Source: DATBSL01 sp964561785
GTDB lineage: Bacteria; Acidobacteriota; Vicinamibacteria; Fen-336
Assembly: GCA_964561785.1 (NCBI GenBank)
Contig: CAZLRF010000008.1
Location: 43,852 to 107,851, forward strand
Reading direction: 5' to 3'
Length of the DNA: 64,000 nt
Shown here piece after piece: positions 15,432 through 22,967 of this stretch (within the stretch, counting starts at the first letter, position 1; every line of letters begins with the position of its first letter). The position numbers and the translations under genes are program-made. The notes under the pieces are model-generated. The model was given only the letters and a program-made list of their open reading frames with translations, made no database searches and had not been told where the DNA came from.

Positions 15432-15775
15432 ACGCGGCGCCGCAGCGGGGCTGTCTCTACTGGGTCACGATCCCCGGTGAGCCGGGACCGAAGCGTCGGC
15501 CGGCGCTCGTCGTGTCGGTCGACGCCCGGAACCGCCTGGCGGGCGATGTCCTCGTCATCCCGGCCAGCACGACCCTCCGGCCCGCCCCCACCCACGTGCG
15601 GCTCCGGAAGGGCTCGGGAGGCTTGCGCCAGGACTCGGTCCTGAAGTGCGAGCAGATCACGACCTTGCCCAAGGCGCTTCTCGGCGAGGCCGCCCTCGGC
15701 GGGCCGCTGCCGGCGGCTCTCCTCGAGGAGGTCGAGCGCGGAGTCCTGCGTGCCATCGGTGTCGCGATCGACTGA
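15428..15775 (+). CDS. MazF/PemK-type endoribonuclease toxin
   Basis: A 115-residue protein of the usual MazF length with the family signatures RGCLYWVTIPGEPGPKRRPALVVS at the start, DVLVIPASTT in the middle and LKCEQITTLPKALLG, which carries the conserved active-site region. MazF toxins cleave mRNA at specific sequences. The GTG start overlaps the antitoxin stop. It appears full-length and ends 16 bases before a tRNA gene on the opposite strand. Confidence 0.88.
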   Translation: MNAAPQRGCLYWVTIPGEPGPKRRPALVVSVDARNRLAGDVLVIPASTTLRPAPTHVRLRKGSGGLRQDSVLKCEQITTLPKALLGEAALGGPLPAALLEEVERGVLRAIGVAID

Positions 15776-15791
15776 CTCGGGGAGGGGGGGA

Positions 15792-15867
15792 TGGTGGACC
15801 TGACGGGAGTCGAACCCGTGACCTCCTGAATGCCATTCAGGCGCGCTCCCAACTGCGCTACAGGCCC
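15792..15867 (-). tRNA. tRNA-Ala (anticodon GGC), CCA encoded
   Basis: The reverse strand folds into a 76-nt cloverleaf: acceptor GGGCCTG with CAGGTCC, anticodon stem CCTGA/TCAGG with loop ATGGCAT (anticodon GGC), and T-arm CGGGTTCGACTCCCG. The G3-U70 wobble pair that identifies tRNA-Ala is present. The 3' CCA is encoded. Confidence 0.97.
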
Positions 15868-15907
15868 AAGGACGCGACGTTCAGGTTAGCAATTCGGCGA
15901 GGACGGG

Positions 15908-16531
15908 TCAACCGACGTGGCCGTGCGGGACGCCCCGCGCGGCCACGGTCGTCGCGAAGGATCGGGCCGTCAGCTCGACGTCGCGCTCGCTCGCGCCGAC
16001 GACCGCGAGGACGCGCCCCGCGGCGCGCAGCAGCCGGACGTGGAGGCCGCGGGCGGACCCCGACCAGCCGTCGCCGATCCGCGCCGGGCCGGGCACCAGG
16101 AAGACCGACACCGCCCCGCTGCCGTCGCCGCCGTAGTAGACGTGGGCCGCGACGCGGTCCTCGAGCGGGCAGTAGCGTGCGCCCACGAGCGCGGCCGCGT
16201 GCGCGAACCGGGGCAGGACGGGAGTGGGGGTGCCCCGGGACTCCAGCCACTCGCGGACCTCGGCGGGGTCCTCGCTCCACACGCGGGCGGACAGGTGGCG
16301 CCGGCCGAAGCAGCGCTGGTGGTCCGCCGCCACCTGCCAGGCCACGACCTCCGGCCGCCCGCGGGCCCACAGCCCGACAGAGGCGAGGGCGGCCCCCGCG
16401 AGCAGCAGGAGCCGTGTCGCCCGACGACGCCGGGGAGGGGGACCCTCCCCCGGCACGACCTCGATGCTCATGCGCTCCATGGTGCCGAACGGGCATTCTG
16501 ACACATGCTCGCCGTCGGTCGGGTTTGGCAT
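15908..16531 (-). CDS. Single-pass membrane protein of unknown function (anti-sigma-factor-like)
   Basis: Up to 207 residues. One transmembrane segment (TRLLLLAGAALASVGLWA, about residues 39-57) is followed by an external domain containing HQRCFG, an acidic helix VWSEDPAEVREWLESRG, the segment ALVGARYCPLEDRVAAHVYYGG and a final beta part. This pattern resembles the C-terminal half of membrane anti-sigma factors, but the cytoplasmic zinc-finger domain and a neighbouring sigma factor are absent. The start is uncertain: the ATG at 16471 has GGAG three bases upstream and would give a 187-residue protein. Confidence 0.6.
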   Translation of the reverse strand: MPNPTDGEHVSECPFGTMERMSIEVVPGEGPPPRRRRATRLLLLAGAALASVGLWARGRPEVVAWQVAADHQRCFGRRHLSARVWSEDPAEVREWLESRGTPTPVLPRFAHAAALVGARYCPLEDRVAAHVYYGGDGSGAVSVFLVPGPARIGDGWSGSARGLHVRLLRAAGRVLAVVGASERDVELTARSFATTVAARGVPHGHVG

Positions 16532-16584
16532 GGTCCAAAAAACTCTGGCATTCCTGCTCGTCTCGTGCTAGAACGCGCATCACA

Positions 16585-17358
16585 ATGATCGATTTGAGCG
16601 AGCGGGCGGGGTTTCCGGTCGCGCTCGACGAGCCGAGCCTCTCGCTCCGCTTCGGCCCCGGCATCAGCACGGCCCCGGTCACGATCCGCCGCCTCGACGA
16701 GATCCGCCCCCTCCTGCGCGACCCCGGGGCGGAGGGCCCGGAGCACCTCTACGCGATCTACATGGACGTCCGCGTGCCGGGCCGCGCCGAGGCGCTCTCG
16801 GCCCTCGGCCTCGGCTACGGCGCCGTCGTCTACAACCACGGCGCGCTCGGGGGCGAGGCGCTGCGCTCGCAGGGGCACGTGCACTCGGCGCCCGCCACGA
16901 CCGGCGTCGCCTACTCCGAGCTCTACGAGCTCTGGCTCGGGCGGGGGCTCGTGTACATGCAGGACTCGGCCACGGCCGACGTGAGGGACGTGATCGTGGT
17001 CGAGGCGGGCCCGGGGGACAAGGTGCTGGTCCCCCCCGGCTGGGCCCACGCGACCGTGAACCTCGGCGAGGGGCCGATGGTGTTCGGCGCCGTCTACGCC
17101 CTCGAGGCGCGGCTGCTGTACGAGCCGCTGCGCGCGCTCCAGGGCACGGCGCACTACGTGCTCTCCGACGGCTCGCTCGAGCCCAACCCCCGCTACGTCC
17201 ACGTGCCCCCGGCCCGCCGTCTCCGCCCGCACGAGGTCCCGGAGCTCGGGATCCGGCGCGGGCGGCCGGCGCTGGCGGGCGGGCTCGACGGCCTCGCGAT
17301 CGTGTCCCGCCCCGAGCGGTACCTCGAGGTGTGGGACCGCCTGGTGGAGGGGCCGTGA
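16585..17358 (+). CDS. Cupin-type glucose-6-phosphate isomerase (first copy)
   Basis: A 257-residue protein of the archaeal-type cupin phosphoglucose isomerase family (PF06560). Metal ligands are visible in QGHVHS, in the glutamate of SELYEL and in the histidine of PPGWAHATVN. It interconverts glucose-6-phosphate and fructose-6-phosphate with a bound metal. It heads the sugar cassette and overlaps the DeoR start as GTGA. Start at ATG 16585, eleven bases after a TAGAAC box; the 5' leader would be very short. A second copy, clearly related, lies at 22124. Confidence 0.85.
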   Translation: MIDLSERAGFPVALDEPSLSLRFGPGISTAPVTIRRLDEIRPLLRDPGAEGPEHLYAIYMDVRVPGRAEALSALGLGYGAVVYNHGALGGEALRSQGHVHSAPATTGVAYSELYELWLGRGLVYMQDSATADVRDVIVVEAGPGDKVLVPPGWAHATVNLGEGPMVFGAVYALEARLLYEPLRALQGTAHYVLSDGSLEPNPRYVHVPPARRLRPHEVPELGIRRGRPALAGGLDGLAIVSRPERYLEVWDRLVEGP

Positions 17359-18125
17359 CCGCGCGCGAGGCCGCGATCATCCGAGAGGTCCTCCGCGAGG
17401 GCGAGGTCTCGGTCGAGGCCCTCTCCACGCGGCTCGGCGTCTCGCTCGCCACCGTGCGGCGGGACCTCGCCCGCCTCGAGCGCGAGGGGCTCGTCCGCCG
17501 CACCCACGGCGGGGCGCGCTCGGCGAGCGCCGTCGCGTGGGAGGCGCTCTCGTTCGACTCGTCCTTCCGCGAGCAGGAGGTCCGCCACGCGGAGGAGAAG
17601 CGGCGCATCGGCCTCGCCGCGGCCGAGCTCGTGCGGGACGGGGAGACGGTCGGGCTCACCCCGGGCACGACGGCCACGCAGGTGGCCCGCAGCCTGCGCC
17701 ACCGAAAGGGCATCACGGTCGTCACGAACACGGTGAACGTGGCGATGGAGCTGTGCGACCGGGAGGGCCTCACCGTCCTCGTGACCGGTGGCTACCTGCG
17801 GGGCGGCTGGTTCTCCCTCGTGGGCGCCCCCGCCGCGGCCGCCGTCCGCGACGTCTTCCTCGACAAGGCCTTCCTCGGCGTGAACGCGATCCACGCCGAG
17901 CGCGGCCTCACCTGCCTCCACCCGGAGGAGGCCGCGATCAACCGCGCCCTCGCGGCCCAGGCCCGCGAGCGCATCGTGGTGGCCGACCGCAGCAAGCTGG
18001 GGCGGGTCGCGCGCTGCCTCATCTGCCCGACGAGCGAGGTCCACGTGCTGATCACCGACGAGGACGCGAGCGACGAGGACGTGCGGCCCTTCCTCGATCG
18101 TGGGATCGAGGTGAGGCGCGCATGA
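17355..18125 (+). CDS. DeoR-family transcriptional regulator
   Basis: A 256-residue protein. The N-terminal winged helix contains VSVEALSTRLGVSLATVRRD followed by LEREGLVRRTHGGA, the hallmark of DeoR proteins. The C-terminal domain (GLTPGTTATQVARSL, TNTVNVAMEL, KAFLGVNAI, EEAAINRALA) is the sugar-phosphate isomerase-like sensor that binds phosphorylated sugars. It probably represses the cassette 16585-25166 until a sugar phosphate accumulates. GTG 17355 overlaps the preceding stop. Confidence 0.93.
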   Translation: MTAREAAIIREVLREGEVSVEALSTRLGVSLATVRRDLARLEREGLVRRTHGGARSASAVAWEALSFDSSFREQEVRHAEEKRRIGLAAAELVRDGETVGLTPGTTATQVARSLRHRKGITVVTNTVNVAMELCDREGLTVLVTGGYLRGGWFSLVGAPAAAAVRDVFLDKAFLGVNAIHAERGLTCLHPEEAAINRALAAQARERIVVADRSKLGRVARCLICPTSEVHVLITDEDASDEDVRPFLDRGIEVRRA

Positions 18126-19444
18126 GGAGCCGCTACGCCACGCTCATCGCCGCGGTGGCCGCGGTCGCGGGCCTGCTCTTCGGCTTCGACACCGCGGTGA
18201 TCAACGGCGCCCTCATCTTCCTGCGCCAGGAGCTCTCGCTCTCGACGCGCGAGACGGAGTGGGCGACGTCCAGCCTCCTCGTGGGCTGCGCCGCGGGCGC
18301 CGCCGTCGCCGGCTGGCTCACCGACCGCCTGGGCCGCAGGCGCATCCTGATCGTCTCCGCGGTCCTCTTCGCCGCCTCCGCGGTGGGGGCGGCCGTGCCC
18401 CGGACCCTCGCCGAGTTCGTGGCCGCCCGCCTCGCGGGCGGGGTCGCGATCGGCGTCGCCTCCGTGCTCGCCCCGCTCTACATCGCCGAGATCTCCCCGC
18501 GCGCGATCCGGGGCCGGCTCGTCTCGCTCAACCAGATGGCGATCGTGAGCGGGATCCTCCTCGCCTACTTCGTCAACTGGCTGCTGTCGTTCGGCGGGCC
18601 GTCCTCCTGGCGGTGGATGTTCGCCTCCGCCGCCGTGCCCTCGGTCGCGTTCCTCGTGGCCCTCCTCTTCGTCCCGGAGTCGCCGCGCTTCCTCGTGGAG
18701 ACGGGGCGCGAGGCGGAGGCGGCGGCCGTCCTCGAGCGGGTGGGCGGCCGGGCACAGGCCGTCGCCGAGCTGGCCGAGATCCGCGAGACGCTCGCCGCGG
18801 AGCCGGGGACGCTCGGCGAGCTGCTCGGCCAGAGGCTGCGCAAGCCCCTCGGCATCGCGATCTTCCTCGCCGTCTTCCAGCAGGTGACGGGCATCAACAC
18901 CGTCATCTATTACGGGTCGCTCATCTTCAAGGAGCAGGTCGGAGGGCAGAGCGACTCCGCGGCGATCGGGGCCAACGTGGTCATCGGCGTCGTCAACGTG
19001 GTGATGACGCTCGTCGCGATCTCGACGATCGACCGGCTCGGGCGCCGGCCGCTGATGATGACCGCCTCCTCCGGCATGGCCGTCTCCCTCGGCGTCCTCG
19101 CCGTCCTGTTCCTCCGGGAGCCGCCGCCCGCGCTCCTCGTCCTCGGCGCCATCCTCGTCTACGTGGCCTCCTTCTCCGTGGGCCTCGGCCCGGGCGTGTG
19201 GGTCGTGATCTCGGAGCTGTTCCCGACCCGCATCCGCGGGCGCGCGATGTCGATCGCCACGCTCTGCCTCTGGCTCGCCTGCATCCTCGTGACCGCGACG
19301 TTCCTCTCGCTGGTGGAGGCGGTGGGCCCGGCGGGGGCGTTCTCGATCTACGCCGCGGCGAGCGTGCTCAACGTCCTGTTCATCTGGCGGGTCATGCCGG
19401 AGACGAAGGGCCGCAGCCTGGAGGAGATCGAGCGGTCGTGGTGA
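18122..19444 (+). CDS. Sugar:H+ symporter (MFS sugar porter family)
   Basis: A 440-residue, twelve-helix transporter. Family motifs are present: GFDTAVINGALIFL in TM1, the first DRLGRRR loop, RLAGGVAIGVASVLAPLYIAEISP in TM4-5, PESPRFL after TM6, QQVTGINTVIYYG in TM7, DRLGRRPL, and PETKGRSLEEIE at the C-terminus. It would import a hexose for phosphorylation by the ROK kinase that follows. ATG 18122 overlaps the DeoR stop (ATGA). Confidence 0.93.
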   Translation: MRSRYATLIAAVAAVAGLLFGFDTAVINGALIFLRQELSLSTRETEWATSSLLVGCAAGAAVAGWLTDRLGRRRILIVSAVLFAASAVGAAVPRTLAEFVAARLAGGVAIGVASVLAPLYIAEISPRAIRGRLVSLNQMAIVSGILLAYFVNWLLSFGGPSSWRWMFASAAVPSVAFLVALLFVPESPRFLVETGREAEAAAVLERVGGRAQAVAELAEIRETLAAEPGTLGELLGQRLRKPLGIAIFLAVFQQVTGINTVIYYGSLIFKEQVGGQSDSAAIGANVVIGVVNVVMTLVAISTIDRLGRRPLMMTASSGMAVSLGVLAVLFLREPPPALLVLGAILVYVASFSVGLGPGVWVVISELFPTRIRGRAMSIATLCLWLACILVTATFLSLVEAVGPAGAFSIYAAASVLNVLFIWRVMPETKGRSLEEIERSW

Positions 19445-20376
19445 AGGCGCTCGCCGTCGACCTCGGGGGCAGCCACGCCGCGTGCGCGGTGGTCGCGGAC
19501 TTCGAGGTCGCGGCGGAGGAGACGGTGTCGCTCGAGGCGGCGGGCGGCCTCGTCGAGGCGCTCTTCCCGATCGCGGCGGCCCTGCGGCGCGTCGCGGGGA
19601 GGGCGGGCGTCGCCGTCCGCGACTGCCGGGGCCTCGCCTTCGGGTTCTGCGGCCTCGTCGACCCGGAGGCGGGCCGCGTGCTCTCCACGAACGCGAAGTA
19701 CGACGACGCCCCCGGGCTCGACCTCGCCTCGTGGGCGCGCCGCGAGCTCGGCGTGCCCCTGCGGATCGAGAACGACGCGCGCCTCGCCCTCCTCGGCGAG
19801 CGCCATGCGGGGGCGGCCCGGGGCTGCGACGACGTGGTGATGATGACGCTCGGCACGGGGATCGGGGGGGCGGCGATGGTCGGCGGGCGGCTGCTGCGCG
19901 GGCGGCACTTCCAGGCCGGCGTCCTCGGGGGCCACCTCGTGGCCGACTTCGAAGGCCGGCCCTGCACGTGCGGCGGCGTCGGGTGCGTGGAGGCGGAGGC
20001 CTCGACGTGGGCGCTCGGCGCGGTGTGCCGCGAGACCCCGGGTTTCGAGAGAAGCGCCCTCGCGCGGGAGCCACGCCTCGGCTTCGAGGCCGTCTTCGCC
20101 CGGGCGGACGAGGGCGACGAGGTGGCGCTTGCGGTGCGCGAGCGCTGCCTGCGGGTCTGGGCCGCGGGCGCGGTGTCGATGGTCCACGCGTGGGACCCGG
20201 AGCGGCTCGTGGTCGGAGGGGGCGTGATGCGCTCCGCGGCGCTCGTCCTCCCGGCGATCGAGGCCCACGTCCACCGCCACGCATGGACGCCGTGGGGGAA
20301 GGTCGCCGTGCGCGCGGCGAGGCTCGGGGAGCGGGCGGCGCTGCTCGGCGCCGTGCCCCTCCTGGAAGGGGCGTGA
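19441..20376 (+). CDS. ROK-family hexose kinase
   Basis: A 311-residue ROK kinase. It has the N-terminal phosphate loop VDLGGSHAACAV, the catalytic aspartate region IENDARLALLGE, the glycine-rich motif LGTGIGGAAM and an intact zinc motif CTCGGVGCVE. It probably phosphorylates glucose or mannose entering through the adjacent symporter. GTG 19441 overlaps the symporter stop (GTGA), and its own stop overlaps the next gene in the same way. Confidence 0.9.
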   Translation: MKALAVDLGGSHAACAVVADFEVAAEETVSLEAAGGLVEALFPIAAALRRVAGRAGVAVRDCRGLAFGFCGLVDPEAGRVLSTNAKYDDAPGLDLASWARRELGVPLRIENDARLALLGERHAGAARGCDDVVMMTLGTGIGGAAMVGGRLLRGRHFQAGVLGGHLVADFEGRPCTCGGVGCVEAEASTWALGAVCRETPGFERSALAREPRLGFEAVFARADEGDEVALAVRERCLRVWAAGAVSMVHAWDPERLVVGGGVMRSAALVLPAIEAHVHRHAWTPWGKVAVRAARLGERAALLGAVPLLEGA

Positions 20377-22127
20377 GGGTGGAGAAGCGCGGCGGCTACG
20401 ACAAGCACCCCGCGACGCCGGCGGGGCCGGCGTCCCGGTGCGACACGGGCTGGCCGGCGATCGTCTCGCGCCTCGCCGGGCTGCGGACCCGCCGGCGCTG
20501 CGTGGTGGCCGTCGAGTGCTATCCCGGCGTGCGCCTCGACGAGGTGGGGCAGGCCCTGGGCGGTGGGCTACGCCCCGCGCTCGTGGTCGACACGCGCCGG
20601 GCCCTGAAGGACGCGGCCGAGATCGAGCGCATGTGCGCGCCGCACCTCGGCGACGACCCCGTCTTCGGCCGGATGAACGGCCTCTCGCTCGAGGACTTCC
20701 TCGACGCCGGGCGCCGGGCCCTCCTGCGCGGGCAGGTGGACCGCGCGGCGGGCCTCGTCCTCGTGGTGGGGCCGGCGGCCACGCTCCTCGCCGAACCTGA
20801 CGTGCTCGTCTACGCCGACCTCGCCCGGTGGGAGATCCAGCAGAGGCAGAGGCGGCAGGAGGCGCCGAGCCTCGGCAGCCACGACGAGCGGGACCGGCCC
20901 GCGAAGCTCTACAAGAGGGGCTTCTTCGTGGACTGGCGGGCGGCCGACCGCCTCAAGCGCCGGCTCCTCGGCCGGGCGGACTGGCTGCTCGACACGAACG
21001 ACCCCCGCGCGCCGAGGATGATCGCGGGGGAAGACCTGCGCCGCGGCCTCGCCGCGACCGTGCGCCGGCCGTTTCGCGTGGTGCCCTTCTTCGATCCCGC
21101 GCCCTGGGGCGGGCAGTGGATGAAGGACGTCTGCGACCTGCCGCGGGACGCGCCGAACTACGGCTGGTGCTTCGACTGCGTGCCCGAGGAGAACAGCCTG
21201 CTCCTCGACTTCGGCGGCACGCGGGTCGAGCTGCCCGCGCTCGACCTCGTCTTCCGCCATCCCCGCGAGCTGCTCGGCGAGGCGGTCCACGCCCGCTTCG
21301 GCGACGAGTTCCCGATCCGCTTCGACTTCCTCGACACGATGGGCGGGGGCAACCTCTCGCTCCAGGTCCACCCCCTGACCGAGTACATCCAGGACCGCTT
21401 CGGGATGCACTACACGCAGGACGAGAGCTACTACCTCCTCGACGCGGGGGAAGGGGCGTGCGTCTACCTCGGTCTGCGGGAGGGAATCGAGCCCGAGGCG
21501 ATGGTGCGCGACCTGCGCCGCGCGCAGGAGGGCGGCTTCTCCTTCCCGGCCGAGCTCTACGTGAACCGGTGGCCGGCCCGCCGGCACGACCACTTCCTCA
21601 TCCCCGCCGGCACCGTCCACTGCTCGGGGAAGGACGCGATGGTGCTCGAGATCAGCGCGACGCCCTACATCTTCACGTTCAAGCTCTGGGACTGGGACCG
21701 ACCCGGCCTCGACGGGCGCCCGCGTCCCGTCCACCTCGACCACGGCGCGGCGAACGTCCAGTGGGAGCGCACCACGGCCTGGGTCGAGCGCGAGCTCGTC
21801 AACCGCATCGAGCCCCTCGGGGCGGGGGAGACCTGGCGGGAGGAGCGGACGGGCCTGCACGAGCGGGAGTTCATCGAGACGCGCCGTCACTGGTTCACCG
21901 GGCGAGTGCCCCACGACACGGGCGGAGGGGTCAACGTGCTGAACCTCGTGGAAGGGGAGGAGGCGGTCGTGGAGAGCCCGGGCGGGGCCTTCGAGCCCTT
22001 CGTGGTCCACTACGCCGAGACGTTCGTCGTCCCCGCCGTCGTGGGGCCCTACACCGTGCGTCCCCACGGGAAGGCGGAGGGCCGGCGGTGCGCCACGATC
22101 AAGGCCTTCGTGAGGACCCGGGCGTGA
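20373..22127 (+). CDS. manA: Class I mannose-6-phosphate isomerase with long N-terminal extension
   Basis: A 584-residue protein. Residues from about 220 onward form the type I phosphomannose isomerase, with zinc ligands in SLQVHP, DESYYLLD and PAGTVHCSG, and the PWGGQWMKDVC region near its start. The first 215 residues are an extra alpha/beta domain (VVAVECYPGVRLDEVGQAL, LVLVVGPAATLLAEPDVLVY) that resembles a nucleoside-kinase fold without an obvious P-loop; similar long forms exist in other bacteria. It converts mannose-6-phosphate to fructose-6-phosphate. It is flanked by two cupin isomerases, which places it between mannose entry and glycolysis. Confidence 0.85.
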   Translation: MRVEKRGGYDKHPATPAGPASRCDTGWPAIVSRLAGLRTRRRCVVAVECYPGVRLDEVGQALGGGLRPALVVDTRRALKDAAEIERMCAPHLGDDPVFGRMNGLSLEDFLDAGRRALLRGQVDRAAGLVLVVGPAATLLAEPDVLVYADLARWEIQQRQRRQEAPSLGSHDERDRPAKLYKRGFFVDWRAADRLKRRLLGRADWLLDTNDPRAPRMIAGEDLRRGLAATVRRPFRVVPFFDPAPWGGQWMKDVCDLPRDAPNYGWCFDCVPEENSLLLDFGGTRVELPALDLVFRHPRELLGEAVHARFGDEFPIRFDFLDTMGGGNLSLQVHPLTEYIQDRFGMHYTQDESYYLLDAGEGACVYLGLREGIEPEAMVRDLRRAQEGGFSFPAELYVNRWPARRHDHFLIPAGTVHCSGKDAMVLEISATPYIFTFKLWDWDRPGLDGRPRPVHLDHGAANVQWERTTAWVERELVNRIEPLGAGETWREERTGLHEREFIETRRHWFTGRVPHDTGGGVNVLNLVEGEEAVVESPGGAFEPFVVHYAETFVVPAVVGPYTVRPHGKAEGRRCATIKAFVRTRA

Positions 22128-22906
22128 GCGCATTCGACGCCGGCCTCGACGTGCGGCCCCTCCGCGAGCCGATGGGCTTCGCCTACGGTCCGGGCGTCTT
22201 CGGCCCCTCGCCCCAGCTGCGGCGGCTCGACGCCATCCGCCCGAGCCTGCGCGACCCCGCGTGCCCGGGCCCCGACCCGGTGTACGCGATCGCCATGGAC
22301 GTGGGCCGCGAGGAGCACCGCGAGGAGCTCCGGCGCCGCTTCCTGCTCTTCGGGGTCGTCACCTACGCCGCCGGCCGCCTCGGCGAGGAGCCGGTGCGTA
22401 GCCAGGGCCACGTCCACGCGGTGGCGCCCCACAGCGGCTGGTCGCCCCCCGAGCTCTACGAGATCTGGAGCGGGCGGGCGATCGTCTTCGTGCAGGAGCG
22501 GGCGGCCGACGACCCGGGTCGCTGCTTCGCCATCGAGGCCGGGCCCGGGGAGGTCGTCGTCGTTCCGCCCGGGTGGGCCCACGCCACGGTGAGCGCCGAC
22601 CCCGGCGAGCCGATGACGTTCGGCGCCTGGTGCGACCGCCAGTACGACTTCGAGTACGCCGAGGTGCGCGCCCGCGGCGGCCTCGCCTTCTTCCCGCTCC
22701 TCGCTTCGAGTGGCCGCGTCGAGTGGGCACCGAACCCCCGCTACGCCGAGCGGCCCCTGGTCGAGCGCCGGGCGCGGCCCTACCCCGAGCTGGGGCTCGT
22801 CGCCGGCGAGCCCATCTACCGCACCTTCGCCCGCAACCCCGATGCCGTGCAGTGGGTCTCCGACCCCGCGCGCCTCGCGGGGCTGTGGGACGGTTTCGAG
22901 CCGTGA
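22124..22906 (+). CDS. Cupin-type glucose-6-phosphate isomerase (second copy)
   Basis: A 260-residue paralogue of the protein at 16585-17358: the same frame QLRRLDAIRPSLRDP, metal ligands in QGHVHA, PPELYE and PPGWAHATVS, and the same C-terminal region ending in WDGFEP against WDRLVEGP. Divergence over the rest suggests an old duplication, perhaps with a different sugar-phosphate preference. GTG 22124 overlaps the manA stop (GTGA). Confidence 0.85.
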   Translation: MSAFDAGLDVRPLREPMGFAYGPGVFGPSPQLRRLDAIRPSLRDPACPGPDPVYAIAMDVGREEHREELRRRFLLFGVVTYAAGRLGEEPVRSQGHVHAVAPHSGWSPPELYEIWSGRAIVFVQERAADDPGRCFAIEAGPGEVVVVPPGWAHATVSADPGEPMTFGAWCDRQYDFEYAEVRARGGLAFFPLLASSGRVEWAPNPRYAERPLVERRARPYPELGLVAGEPIYRTFARNPDAVQWVSDPARLAGLWDGFEP

Positions 22907-22910
22907 AGCC

Positions 22911-22941
22911 CCTGTCGGGATCCCCGCGGGGTTCCGACAGG
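22911..22941. terminator. Strong hairpin between the isomerase and GH2 genes
   Basis: CCTGTCGG and CCGACAGG form a perfect 8-bp stem around a self-complementary CCCCGCGGGG core, five bases after the isomerase stop. No T-tract follows on either strand, so it may attenuate transcription or protect the mRNA end rather than terminate fully. Confidence 0.5.
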
Positions 22942-22967
22942 ATCTCCGATTCCCTGGGAGAGCCCTG

